From Asterias rubens (taxonomy: Eukaryota; Echinodermata; Asteroidea; Forcipulatida; Asteriidae): 64,000 bases of DNA. This document shows, piece by piece, positions 11,901 through 23,028 of this stretch. Numbering within the stretch: the stretch's first letter is position 1; every line of letters begins with the position of its first letter. Where the stretch lies: NCBI RefSeq assembly GCF_902459465.1, contig NC_047062.1:17615994-17679993 (forward strand). The letters are read 5' to 3'. Below the pieces are notes generated by a model. The model made no database searches and was not told the origin of the DNA. It worked only from the letters and a program-made list of their open reading frames with translations. The position numbers and the translations under genes were made by a program.

Positions 11901-14900
11901 TTTCAATCCAGTATATTTGTTATTATTTAATAATCTCTTTGTATATGGTATATATCAATGCAAAGTTGAACTGTTCCTCTTTAAAATAATACCACATTTG
12001 CAATGATTACATGTTGCTGAACTTGGCTACACGAATAACAATGAGGCAAAGTCACAAATCAAATGTGCCAAAATTACCGTTGTCTGTGTATGGTCAATAG
12101 GTAATGCTCATTAATCAAACCGATCAAGCTTTTCAGAACCATTAACGGTTTACAGTTTTTTACACAATGATTTGCACCAGTGAGCTCATTGGACACAACT
12201 TGCCCTCATCTCATGAAAAACCCCTTGTTTGATGGGTATTTGCAAGATGATATACTACAGCCGAATGCAGTCCCATACTTGCAGACTTTGGACCAAATGC
12301 CATCTTTCAAGATGCCAACGCTCGCCCCCATCGAGCCCGACTGGTGACTGACTACCTGAAAAATGTTGGGGTGCACCGGATGGATTGGCCCGCTAACAGT
12401 CCAGACCTGAATCCCATGGAACATATATGGGACCAGCTTGGCCTCGCTGTCCGTGCCAGAACCACCAACACATCAACTTTGACTGACCTATCCAGGTTCC
12501 TTAATGAAGAATGGAACGCCATCCCTCATCATCAGCGCATCACAAGACTTGTGTGCAGCATGAGAAGAAGGTGCCAGGCTGTCATCAACGCCTTCGGATC
12601 ATCCACTCGTTACTAAACTTCTTGTATCAATAAAGTGTATTAAGATCAGTAAGTTGTCTTGCTCTACACCAAACTTCTTGTCTCAATAAAGTGGATTAAG
12701 ATCAGTAAGTTTGAATTACAGTGTCAATTTGATTGTTCATACAGTAACACAATAATATTGCTAATTTTGGCACATTTGATTTGTGACTTTGTCTCATTCT
12801 CATTAACGTGGTCAAGTCCAGCAACATGTAATCATTGCAAATGTGGTATCATTTTAAAGAGGAACAGTTCAGCTTCGCAAATATATATACCATGTACAAA
12901 AAGAGTATTAAATAATAACAAATATACTGGATTGAAAAATGTTTCCTTACTTTTTGTGAGCAGTTTAGAATAGAGAATGATATCATTCCACAAAAGGATC
13001 ATTGCAGAAAACAAAGTTGTTATGATTTTATTTCTGGGGTGTTAATGCGTACTTAAATGGTTTCCAAATATCAAGGAATCCTTTGTGGTTAAATATCAAA
13101 CATAAAAACCTAAGGCAATACAAAAACAATGTCTATCTTAAATGACCAGAAAGAATATAGTTTGTGTGCTTACAGATGCTTGATTTCGATACCTCAATTT
13201 CTAAACTTGATGTCTCGAAATCAAATTCGTTGAAAATTACTTCTTTCTCAAAAAGTGCGTCACTTCAGAGGGAGCCGTTTCTCACAATGTTTTATATTAC
13301 TACACGGCGTGCAGTACCCAGACGTCCTTTGCGTATATGAGGATTATAAATTAATAGTCTGTAACCATTTCGGATTGCACGACACAACATGCAGCACAGT
13401 AAAAGTTTTTGCAATCTGTATTCGCGTCGTCCGTTGATTGTACCATTCAGGTCTGTAACTTAATAATAATAGTACAGTATTTAGAAATGTTTGGGGTGTT
13501 ATAAAACAAATATTGACTGCTTTTACTAGTGCAATATAGAACTATGACTCCCTCGGTGATCCCCGTGGCGTTCTATTTGCCCTCGGCTTTGCCTCGGGAA
13601 CATAGTACGCTCCGGGTTCACCAAGGGAGTCATAGTTTTAATCATAGCACTCGAAGCAGTCAATATTTGTATACTATCAACCTCTCCTCATTACTCGTTA
13701 CCAAGTGAGATTTTATGCTGATAATTATTTTGAGTAATTACCAAAAGTGTCCACTGCCTTTAACATTCCTACTATCTGACCATTCAATATGGTTGGAAAC
13801 CAATAACGATAACAATAATGAGAACCTCTTATAAATCGCTGGTATTCCCCACAGATGGGTGCACATAATAATAATGATAATAACAACAATTATCTAAAAA
13901 GTGCTTTCCTTGTCACATAGAAATCCCAAAGTGCTGCACAAATTAAAAATCCACAAGTTACTCAGAAACACACATAAAAGCAGTCAAAACAAAACACAGA
14001 TAATTTAACATTAACAATTAGTTATTACAAAGTAAACCTTAAAGAGGTGGGTTTCAAAGAAGTTTAAAGGGTATCAGCAGATAGAACATGTCTTCCACAA
14101 TTTGCTAATTTTTCATATTATTTTGACAGGTAAGCAGAGTGATGAACTACTCAGTTATTCAGTTATGTAAATTGCACCTAACCATGACCTACCAGTTACA
14201 TCCATTAGAGAGGTCACCATACTCATGAATATTCAATGCATGTGCACCTGGTGTAAGACCTTGTTAATCATTATTCAGTTATGTAAATTGCACCTAACCA
14301 TGACCTACCAGTTACATCCATTAGAGAGGTCACCATACTCATGAATATTCAATGCGTGTGCACCTGGTGTAAGACTTTGTTAATCATTATTCAGTTATGT
14401 AAATTGCACCTAACCATGACCTACCTGTTACATCCATCAGAGAGGTCACCATACTCATGAATATTCAATGCGTGTGCACCTGGTGTAAGACCATCAACCG
14501 TTCCCTCGATGATGCAACTGTTATTGGCCAATTGAAGCATTCGGATAACTCCTCTGATTGGACCATCGTGGGGAGTGTCTAAAATTGACACCGCTGTACC
14601 AAGATGTTTATCTTTTGAAAAATCACAGAAAGAGAGATTAATCATAAGAAACAAAACTCGAGAGATGGGTCACATACAATATCAACTATATCAACATAAA
14701 TCCATGATTGAAGCAACCTAAAAACCCAGTGCCCAAATTCATAGAGTTGCTTTTAAAAGCACAAAAAAGTTTTAAACCATTTGCTGCTTAGCAGAAATAA
14801 AGATACCAGTCAAAACTGTACAAGCGACATCATGGTAGTCGACTGAGACCTTATTCTGGCAAGCATAATTTTCCTATGCTTAGCTACTTTTTGTGCTTGA

Positions 14901-16678
14901 GCCATTCTATGAAACTTGGCCCAGTGTATGCCTACAATCGTGGCATGTTGCGCTCTACTGCACACCAGACACAAGTTCTGATGGCCCAGTCATCAGTGTG
15001 GGTTCGAATCTTTGTCATGACACCTTATGTCCTTGACAAGACACTAAACCCATAACTTGCTTCTTTTAACCTAGGTGTATAAAAGCGAGAGCTAGGATGG
15101 TTTTAATGTTGAATAAGCCCCTTAGCGCTAATATAAACAAAAGTTGTATGCTCCCTATCGAGTTGAGAAGGCTTTAGGATGCCTGATGATGAGAGACAAC
15201 AGTCTTGTAAACTGATTTGATCAAGCTGCAAGGATAATCATACCAGTAGACACCCCTTGCCCTTTAATGAGGGCCCTCCTCCCAGTGGACTCAAGTAACT
15301 CCAACAGCTGAGACGACGGTAAGATGCTCTCGACAATTACTTGCTCTTGGGCCAGGTTAATGTCGAGTGACGACACACCTATAAAGAAAAAAAAAACAAC
15401 CGTTTTTAATAAAGAGTTGTTAAAGCTTGGGTAAAAAATTGTTTTGAAGTTTGAACTGGAACCACTCATGTTGAAAGCAAAAGTGCCAGGAAATTTATTT
15501 TCTTTGCCTACGTGGTGTTTAAATCGTGGTTTTAAAAGCCTTACCCGGGCAATCTGGAGCAGTCAATATTATGGTCTTATTTGTAGGTTTTTTTGTGATT
15601 TTGATCTGAAGTAGAAAATGTATAACATTTGTTTTGCATCAGTCTCAATTTGTGTGTAATCACCCTTATACGCTAACTTGATGGGAGAAAAACCCTGACT
15701 CTTCTTGTCAACGAGAGACTCTGTGAAGCACATCATTAGTGTTGAAATCTTGTTGAAACCTTACCATTAACTCCTTCAAGTGTATTCTTGATGCTATCAA
15801 CACATTTCTGACATGTCATCTGCACCGCAAATTCAACCTTAAAACAGAAATAAAGGTCAGGAATTATTCCACTTGTTTATTTTACTTTATTTTTATAAAT
15901 TAAAGGGACGTTACAGAATTGGTAAGGAACAAAAATCGTGAAGATCACAGATTTACATAAAACTTATATGGTGTGATGATGATAAAAAACATCCCCTGAA
16001 ATATTTATGTCTGAAAATGTCATATTTGATGCGAAATAAATATTCTTATTTGCCGTTTGGAGTTTATCGCTCAGGGAGATTTTTATTCATTTTTGTTTTT
16101 GCATCGACGTCATGCAAAATGTGTAATAAGTTTTTCACTATTTTTCAGTGTTTGCCACTATCGGATCCACATTGGTCTTGAAAATGCTATTAGCAAACTG
16201 CGACATTCCTTCGGGCTACCGAGGGCTGAGATGGCTGATCAAGGGCCGTCAACTAAAAAGTCTGCTTTAACTTTCTGCTTTTTAAGGTAATATAATTAGC
16301 ACTTAACTTTTTGATTTAAGTTAAATTAAATTAGCAACAATAACAATACAAATTCCTCTCCAAAAGAAGAGGGAAATTAACTATAAAGTCCAACATCAAC
16401 AAATATTTAAAAAAACAAAAAAAAACTTAAAAAAAATTAAGAAATTGGAACTGGAAGTTGGATATGATAGAAGTATTTCCCAATTTTTAAAATATAACTT
16501 TTCAAAAATTCTCACAACTTTAACTACTGAACTGCTGAGTGGAGATGAAATTATAGGCCTGAACAAGTTGTCTAACTTAGTAATTTATACTTGTATTTGC
16601 TGCTTGTTTCGTTATTTAGCACTTTTAATTACTTCTTACCTTCACTGGAGTTGTCATTTTCTCTTTTATCAGAGCCAT
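8903..16678 (-). CDS. CCS: Copper chaperone for superoxide dismutase
   Basis: Eight exons in transcript order: 16678-16640, 15837-15765, 15378-15244, 14611-14425, 11803-11743, 11320-11243, 10039-9936, 9056-8903. The joined frame is 276 aa; human CCS is 274. Domain I (about 1-83) is an HMA fold with the copper-binding MTCQKC at 20-25. Domain II (about 84-230) is SOD-like: zinc ligands match SOD1 (HFNP H149, RHGG H157, H166, GD D169), and C143 and C229 match the SOD1 disulfide. Domain III has the CXC motif ICQCDG (C246, C248) needed for copper transfer. Cytosolic, and expected also in the mitochondrial intermembrane space. In the SOD1-like copper site the first His of HxH is Asn132 (ALNIHEYGD), while the position that is Asp in human CCS is His203. 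The start was chosen because a 13-codon exon with a good donor joins in phase to the HMA exon. Confidence 0.95.
9171..9557. mobile_element. TTAA-flanked MITE, family A, in the CCS intron 7
   Basis: Runs from TTAAAGACAGTGGACAC to GTGTCCACTGCCTTTAA, with the inverted pair TTTCGAGACCTCAAG / TGAGGTCTCGAAATC in the interior. It lies between CCS exons 7 and 8. Confidence 0.88.
10300..10522 (+). pseudogene. C-terminal end of a non-LTR retrotransposon reverse transcriptase
   Basis: The translation contains GDRSFSHAAPRLWNKLP followed by FKKNLKTHLF and then a stop. This is the characteristic C-terminus of CR1/L2/Jockey-type LINE ORF2 proteins (xRxFSxxAPxLWNxLP ... FKxxLKTHLF). Only this 3' end is present, as expected for a 5'-truncated insertion. 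It lies in CCS intron 6, antisense to CCS. The downstream stretch to about 10710 may be the LINE 3' UTR. Confidence 0.75.
10711..10795. repeat. 22-bp tandem repeat, about four units
   Basis: Units beginning ATGTCAGGGGACTGCAGTTA start at 10711, 10733, 10755 and 10777, with one A/G change in the third. The array immediately follows the LINE-like fragment and a (ATT)n stretch, so it may be part of the LINE tail. A related CAGTTAACATGTCC lies at about 10305, inside the LINE fragment. Confidence 0.85.
11873..12965 (+). mobile_element. Tc1/mariner element with 204-bp terminal inverted repeats
   Basis: Inverted repeats of about 204 bp (11873-12076 and 12762-12965) start AACTGCTCACAAAAAGTAAG and end TGTGCCAAAATTA. 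The right end is followed by TA; the left is preceded by TG, a likely mutated TA target site. At 1.09 kb it is shorter than an autonomous element, and only the 3' part of the transposase remains. It lies in the CCS intron between exons 4 and 5, on the opposite strand. Confidence 0.9.
12281..12616 (+). pseudogene. Tc1/mariner transposase, C-terminal fragment
   Basis: The frame reads IFQDANARPHRARLVTDYL, then WPANSPDLNPMEHIWD, and ends RY-stop. These are the second and third catalytic blocks of a DD34E transposase. The third block keeps Glu (NPMEH). In the second block the residue 35 positions before that Glu, normally Asp, is Ala (GCC), so the remnant is catalytically dead as well as lacking its N-terminus and first Asp. 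An AATAAA follows at about 12629. Confidence 0.85.
13155..13763. mobile_element. TTAA MITE family A copy split by a nested insertion
   Basis: The left part (GATTTCGATACCTCAATTTC, then GGGAGCCGTTTCTCACAATG to about 13298) and the right part (ACTATCAACCTCTCC from about 13672, ending GTCCACTGCCTTTAA) match the two halves of family A. Between them lie about 370 foreign bases that include the palindrome at 13505-13671. The left terminus seems truncated. Confidence 0.7.
13505..13671. repeat. Palindromic repeat nested in a MITE
   Basis: Arms ACAAATATTGACTGCTT and CAGTCAATATTTGT, and AACTATGACTCCCT and AGGGAGTCATAGTT, pair around a centre near 13588. The core CCTCGGCTTTGCCTCGGG is itself a hairpin. 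It is nested in the family A copy and therefore inserted later. Confidence 0.75.
14161..14496 (-). repeat. 116-bp tandem triplication covering the 3' end of CCS exon 4
   Basis: Three units start at 14161, 14277 and 14393 with a 116-bp period and very few differences. The third contains the genuine 3' end of CCS exon 4 and its donor (GTAGGT, reading the minus strand). The other two lie in the following intron and repeat the same coding words (GAHALNIHEYGDL) and an intact GT donor; they differ at the last codon before the donor (AACTG versus AACAG). No full exon is duplicated, because the upstream part of exon 4 and its acceptor are absent, though a cryptic CCAG sits at the start of the shared coding words. 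Confidence 0.9.
14940..15110 (+). repeat. tRNA-derived SINE-like fragment
   Basis: A B-box-like GTGGGTTCGAATC at about 14999-15011 is followed by TGTCCTTGACAAGACACT, which resembles the tails of the repeats at 960-1245 and 20565-20760. It sits in the CCS intron between exons 3 and 4. Confidence 0.5.
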
Positions 16679-17475
16679 GGATGGTAGGGGGCGGAGAGGT
16701 TAGTGGAATTGTGCAGCACTTTAGCTTGCCTTGCTGTGTGTACTGAATGTATGTGTGTTTTGCACACGTTCTGCTGCCTGCCTGTGGTGGTGTTGTTGTT
16801 TGCATTTTCAGAAGGAGGCCCTCTATTGTCAGAAGAGCACCATTCACTAGTTTTTATGCTGTCTGAATGCGCAGTGATGCAGTTTTTGGAATGATGATGG
16901 TGGTAAGCTCTTTTCTGAATATAATTTCTTCTCTGTTAAAATACTGGATCAACTTCAAGAAAAGATAATTATCCAAGTGCTATATAGTCATAGATTGAGT
17001 TGTGAAACGCATGCCGTACTGCCGAACGAACCTGCACACAATTCGTTTACGTTAGTTACTTACAATTTACATTATTTTTTTATACATACAAAAAATGTAG
17101 TTCACTACATTTTTACAATACAAAAAAGCAACATTTGTTACAATACATTGTAAATTACAAGTCAAAATTTGAGAAATACAGTCACCAACCCCCCCCCCCC
17201 CCAACCAGATACTGTGTATTGCACAGCCAGTTTATTATTATTCTAATTCTAATTTCTATTGAACGATTGTGTACTATAGGTTAATGTCACAGTGCTTCTC
17301 AACCCTCATATAATGATAGACTGTCAGGCCAAGGAGAGAAATACTTTTGTTTGTATTTCTTTATGAACCAAACTTTTGTCTTCATTTCAGTTTAACGTGT
17401 GCGGTCACAACACAACATTCAAGACAGTTTACTCTTCAAGCAACCTCCTGTGATCGGTATCAACCAAGGCCCATC
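16679..17475. promoter_or_regulatory. Shared upstream region of CCS and DMAC2
   Basis: The CCS start codon (minus strand, 16678) and the DMAC2 start codon (plus strand, 17476) face away from each other with about 800 bp between them, so any promoters must lie here. A TTTCAG near 17385-17390 could be the acceptor of a DMAC2 5' UTR intron. A run of C at about 17190-17202 is the only obvious simple repeat. No TATA box or CpG island is evident; the regulatory role is inferred from position. Confidence 0.45.
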
Positions 17476-19984
17476 ATGAATTGTGGAACAGCATGCTCAG
17501 CTTTGCGACTGGTGCTGAGTAACGCACCCACAGTGTGTACTTGCTGCCGGTATGCATCAAGTGTGTCAAGAACAAATTTCAGGGCAATCCTCAGCCCTCT
17601 ACGGGAGCAAGTCACATACTCGCAATACAGGCAGATGTCGTTATTATATTTTCTCAAGAAGCTACCTCAAAGATTCAAGGAGTTCAAGAAATTTGAGGCT
17701 AATGTGTGAGTGTATTTTTGTTTTGATTAAATAATTCTTTTTTAGGAACAAACAAGGAATACAAACCATAGCCCTAAGTGATTTTAACACGAGAAAAACT
17801 GGAGGAGCCACCAGCTGTGCTCAATGCCATGGAATTTGGGCCACTGTTGATGAGATAAGCTTCTCCATCATGGTCAGTTTCTGTGGGGGTAGTCTGTGCT
17901 CAGGTATGTATGAGTTGTTTCTGAAAGGGCAAGGGCATCGAGGCAAACACCTTCACATTGCCTCTTTGAAGTATTAGGCTTGCTTGATTCACCATGTAAC
18001 AAATCCAATAAAAGAACGGTGTGACAAGGGATAGTTGCCCAATTTACTTCACTGCTGTGTGTAAACCATGGGAGGGTTTGTGGAAAGTTCAAGTCTGCAC
18101 ATATAAAGGGGTTAGTTATCCTACATTGTAGATGCAGGATACAATAAACATGTTTATAGTTTCCCTTTTTGGTTTTGAATTTCATCCTAACGCAGCACCA
18201 AGAGCGCTAAGAACGAAGAGAAGTACCCCCCTGATGTAGCTGCGTTTCTCTGGCTGATCGACCTCAATGGTAAAGTGCGCTTCACCAACGGAAAGTGGTA
18301 CAGCTCAGAGTCAAAAGGCCTGCTCAAACCGCCCCCTATTGATGAGATAAAGAGATTGAGCATCGATGCGATCGATGCAAAGGAAACACTTGTTGACTAT
18401 AGAGGCATGTTAAAAATTAGTAAGTAGTGATTTAAGGACCGACACTTACTTCTCAAAGGGCAGGGAAGTTATTTCCCAGTAAAACTTCCTTCTCGACGAC
18501 AAGGAAGTTTTTTTTCCCAGTAAAACTTTCATAATGGCAAGGAAGTTTTATTCTCAGTAAAAAACTTCCTTCACAAAGAGCAAGGTAGTTTTTTCAGTAA
18601 ACCGATTACTGATTAGCAAATAATTATGGGGGTCCTACATTCCTCAATCCTCCACAATCAGACAATTTCCCAGAAAGGATATGTTCGGATTTTGAATCTT
18701 TTTTAGTTTAAAATAGTCTTGTACCGGTAATTGTCTCAAAACCTACTCTGCTGACATAGTAAAATATATAGCGAGACAAGTTTTCAAAAGAATATGATCT
18801 ACCTGGCAAGTAGATATACACGTGGTGTTACGGCACACCAAATACTTTGATATCTCACCATGCAATACCTCAAAACCCATAGGCTAAAAAAAAATCTCTT
18901 ATTAAGAAATCGTTAAAAAAGAGAAGATAAATACTGAGAAATCAGACTAGGATAAAACACTGTTGTTATGCAATATTTCTGTCCCCAGATTTAAACACAT
19001 GCTGTGGTGGACATGCTATGTAGTTTTATAAATTGTTGATGTTTTTCCCCTATTTTTCTTACAGCTAGATTAAAACAGCTGAAGTTTCTCAGTCTTGAAG
19101 GGTGTCCCTACATTGATGACAGCTGTCTGGCTCGCCTTGTACATATTCAAGACTCACTCACACATCTGAACATCAGCAAGTGTCCACAAATTACCGAGCA
19201 TGGATTTCCTAGTTTGACTCGCCTCAGGTACGTTCTCTTTTCAAACGGACATATTCCTGGCACCAGTTTTATCAAAGGTAGGGTCACACTTTGGTAATGA
19301 CACTGAAAACATTGTGTAGATTTGTTTTTAAGGCCCTACGGTTCATGAACTCCTCCAAAAACTCAACGCTATTTCATCATTTTATAGTTTACTTCATTTA
19401 TTAATTCTGGTTGTGGAGCCAATGACTCTCAGAAAAGCGAACTTAATCACTTTAAGAGCCAAGAACAAGATGGAGAGAAGATAAGGAAGGAAGTTTCAGT
19501 CAAGTAGGGCCAGAAAATCCAATAGACCTTATGCATTGACGTCATCCAGCATGCCATCTTTGAGGTCAAACGGTGACGAAACAATCGAAACGTACATAGA
19601 TTGGCCAATGAACAACCTCCTTTTGACCTCAATGCGGGGGCGCCGTACTGAAATGACGTCATGTGCATAAGGTCTATCCAGGCAGTGCCCTCAATGGGAT
19701 TCGAACCAGGGTCCCAGTGGTGGAAGGCAAGGCCAGATACCACCACACCACGCTGACCTCCTATTCTATTTTACTTTAGGAACTTGAAGAGGATCAACAT
19801 GAGCAGTCTTCCGAGGGTACCCCATAGCAAGGTGGTGGCCAGTATGTTGGAGGATGTACTTCCAAATCTTAAAGTTAGTGTAATCACTGAGGAGGTAGAG
19901 TACCACAGGAGACAGAGAGACAAATGGGAGCTGCCACCGGTCTCGGAAGAAACATCGCCAAAACAGGAGGAAAAATCAAATTAA
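17476..19984 (+). CDS. DMAC2: Distal membrane-arm assembly component 2-like (mitochondrial complex I assembly)
   Basis: Exons 17476-17705, 18196-18419, 19065-19227 and 19780-19984 join in phase to 273 aa (human DMAC2, formerly ATP5SL, is 257). The N-terminus is basic and acid-poor with several Arg and Ser, fitting a mitochondrial presequence, and is followed by FLKKLPQRFKEFKKFE. The middle FLWLIDLNGKVRFTNGKWY matches the family block before the repeats. The C-terminal half is leucine-rich repeats: LKFLSLEGCPYIDDSCLARL, LTHLNISKCPQITEHGF, LKRINMSSLPRV. The last about 30 residues are charged. The family protein sits in mitochondria and supports assembly of the distal membrane arm of complex I. 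The paralogue DMAC2L (ATP5S) is an alternative, but the LEGCPYIDD and SKCPQITE order and the LEDVLPN ending fit DMAC2 better. Confidence 0.88.
19522..19677. mobile_element. MITE with ATAGACCTTATGCA ends
   Basis: The left end ATAGACCTTATGCATTGACG and right end CGTCATGTGCATAAGGTCTAT are inverted repeats; the inner halves TTTGAGGTCAAACGG / TTTTGACCTCAATGCG also pair partly. It lies in the last DMAC2 intron. The ATAGACC terminus recurs in unrelated elements at 33052-33205 and 44401-44613. Confidence 0.85.
19684..19762 (-). repeat. tRNA-like pseudogene or SINE head
   Basis: On the minus strand GTCAGCGTGGTGTGGTGG resembles an A box, and GGTTCGAATCCCATT a B box about 45 bases later. The arms do not form a convincing cloverleaf. 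It ends only about 15 bases before the DMAC2 last-exon acceptor. Confidence 0.5.
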
Positions 19985-20564
19985 AGACTCTATATCAAAG
20001 ATTTTAAAATGATTTATTTTAGGCTGTGCTGAGAAACAGCTCTTAATTATAAAGTACACTGAAAGAAAGGCAGGCCTGGAATTACATGAAGGTCATGACC
20101 TTTAGTGACACAGGGTTCCATTTCACAAAGAGCTACGACTGATCTCGAGTCCTTATTAGTCTTAGTTGCTAAGCAAAGTGTGATGTTACAATACAAAGAC
20201 GAATCAGCCAAAGACGAAAATGCTGTGCTTCTGTGATTGGTTTCTTTAATATCTCGTCTTCTTCTCATTAGGCATTGTGATTAGCACAGATTAACTACAA
20301 TGAAAATAGAAACAAAAATATATGTCACAAGAAATACTCAGTTACAATACAAATCTTTTAAAAGGAATAAATTTAAGAATTGCTTGAAAGAAGATTCTGC
20401 TTAGCTTATTGATCAGCTAAGCAAGAGTCTTTGCAATAAACATGCACATGATAAAAAGTGATTTAACTGGTAGTCCTTTGTTTGTTAGCTAGGTTCTTCT
20501 TGTAGGCAGGATGAGAATTGCAGGTCTTTTTTAAATTCAAACATTTCGTTGCTCTGCTTGCAAG

Positions 20565-20760
20565 GTGTCAGGTCCGAAGAGTCTTTGGCGGTTGACTCGA
20601 GTTCTGTAATTCACAGACTGGGGAATCGAATCCTGGCCTGGTCACACATGACACTTAGTCCTTGAGCAAGACACTTTATCACTATTGCTTCCCTCCACAC
20701 AGGAGTACAAATGGATACCAGCGAGTGTATACTGGATCGATGAAATTTACTACCTTTTTA
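20565..20760 (+). repeat. tRNA-derived SINE-like repeat
   Basis: A tRNA-like head (TCTTTGGCGGTTGACTCGAG, then GGGGAATCGAATCCTGG as B box) is followed by a tail, CTTGAGCAAGACACTTTATC and AGGAGTACAAATGGATACC, shared with the copy at 960-1245. Confidence 0.6.
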
Positions 20761-22214
20761 CTTGGTAAAACAAAACTTTAACTTGATTTAGTTGGAAACA
20801 AAATCATGCTTAATGATCTCTTCTCTGGTGCCAAGGGCACTGTCACCAAAAGGCTCCCTGAAATCTACAACTCCTAGGGTTCCAAAAAGGTTGAAATGCC
20901 ATAACTTCAACATTTCAACATACCTCCTTTAATTTGAGAAAATGGAATTAGCTGTTGCAAACTGCTTACGGACCAAAAGGACCTATAATATAAATGCAAA
21001 CAAAGTTAATGGCCTGATGTTTCGACCCTAACGGAGTCTTTCTCGAAGGCACACAAAAACAAACAAAATGTTGACCCTTGTTTCAGACCTTGTTGTCTGT
21101 GATAATTCTCACCCCGTGTATACTTTGTTGAACTTTGAGAGTGTCCTTATGAATAAAGAGATATCCAAATCTTTTATGTTAAAGTTTCAGCACATTTTTA
21201 TTTGTCACCACAACAAAGAAGCGTGAAAAATTGAAATCAATAATTATTCCTATGCATTCATATCTCTTATAAAAAATATCAGAATGATTTCACATCAATA
21301 CAATAAAAAGGGTTCGACAACAGTTCTTTAAAAAATACCTTTTAGTTTTAGCATCAGGTTGAAAGTCACAGGAGGCTGCAAACCAATTTCAGGATTCGCT
21401 TGAGTTTGTTGAGTAATTGTGAGTAATTCACAGCCAAATCTTGACTTGCTTTCATTTCCGTGATCGTGATGTTTTGTCTACCTGATAGCCATGCAGAAAT
21501 AGCTCCCTCTATGGATTTGATCTTAGACTTTGAGCCTATGAAAGCCAATTTGCCGATGGAATTTTGCATGGCTGATGCAGATAAATAACTACGATGTCAG
21601 ACTTGAAATGAAGTCTAGACCGAACAATAGACCTGGTCAGAGCTAGATACCCAATTTGCAACAGATTTTGTTGCTGCTTATTTCTAAACAATCATGATAC
21701 ACTGCATGATTTGGGCAATGAAGACCGATTGATACTGATTGAATATGGAACTTTGGCCCTGAAGAGAAAATATTTACTTTTCATTATAAAACAAATATGC
21801 ATGTAACATTTTAAAAACATCTCCAAAAGGTGACTGAAAATAAACACTTTCATTTAAGTCCATATTTTCCAGCAAATGTACAATGCCCCCTGCACTAATG
21901 TCATTGCCATTGTCTGTCGAACGCTTGTCACCTAAAATGACTACAATGTGGGGGACAATGACCCCAAATTGTTGCATCAAAGGTTCTGGTAACGACGACG
22001 TTTGGTGAACTGGGTCAATACATGGAATAATTATTAGTCTATAGCATCAATTTGAAGTCCTAGAGAAAGAAGGGAAACTTTAGCCAATAAAATTGAACAA
22101 AAACATGTACACTGTTAAAAAGTTGTTTTAAAAAAGTCTCTCACCTTCCCACCTTTGGCTATGCCACTAAATTTGAGGTCATGAACACAGTTAGATGAAC
22201 GCGCCGTTAATTTT

Positions 22215-22335
22215 CTGTTGCAGCCCCAAGGAAATGGAACAGTCTTCCTAACGACATCTGACAATCCCCTACAAAACAGACTTTTAAGACATCACTCAAA
22301 TCTCACCTGTTTACAATAGCTTACTGTACGGCGCC
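22215..22335 (+). pseudogene. LINE reverse transcriptase C-terminal relic
   Basis: The frame reads APRKWNSLPNDI, then an in-frame stop, then SPTKQTFKTSLKSHLF, a degenerate copy of the APxLWNxLP ... FKxxLKxHLF tail of CR1/L2-type ORF2. It is the same protein region as the fragment at 10300-10522 but more decayed. Confidence 0.65.
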
Positions 22336-23028
22336 AAGAAAAATTTTCATTTGAATATGGCGGCATATAAATGTTACGATTAATTGACTGATGAAGTGAG
22401 GAGATGTGTTCATTTTTCATATTTAAACAAAGCTACTTTGAGCAACCAGTTCTATCGGAGTCAATTCAGTTTGCTGGATAAGCTATGCAGACACGGTCCT
22501 TGACGTACTGATGGATAAAGGAAGTTGGTGGACTGCCAGAACATTACGCTGGACCACGTTATTGTGCCGAAGTTTTTTGAACATTCCAGTGGAACCTTCC
22601 GTAGGAACGTTCCGTGTGCACGCACTACTTATCCGATCCAATTAGAAAATTCCTACTGTTCAAACTTTTGAGGCACTCCCTATTTTCCCAAGATAAACAT
22701 GGACAATGGGTGTAAGAAACATTGTTTTTCTTGACTTAATTTTTGACTTCATATGTTGAAATTCATTACAAAGGTCAACATATGAAGTCTAACAAAAAAT
22801 CATTCTGACAAAACCGAATAATATACCTTTCACAAAGGCGGTCCTAACTTAGGACCTCATTCCTTATACCCACCCCCCCCCCCACCCTGACAATCACAAT
22901 TTTCCCAAGGAAGTATCTTAACGCTATTTTCAAAAACCAATACATGTATCTGCACTTTTCGTTTATGTACACATAAATAGATCACTAAGTTTGGGTTCCT
23001 TGCTGTCAAACCAACCCAATAGCCGACA

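Larger units (their letters stand above)
19985..23028. other. Intergenic region between convergent DMAC2 and AHSA1
   Basis: Holds the DMAC2 3' UTR (AATAAA near 20365 and 20430), a SINE-like repeat at 20565-20760, a LINE fragment at 22215-22335 and, towards 23028, the AHSA1 3' UTR. A minus-strand open frame of 67 codons at 21366-21569 has no recognisable similarity and I do not call it a gene. A C-run lies at 22871-22884. Confidence 0.5.

Noticed and set aside
21366-21569. 67-codon minus-strand frame downstream of AHSA1 as a gene
   Set aside because: No similarity recognised, AT-rich, no splice partners; likely chance in the AHSA1 3' region.
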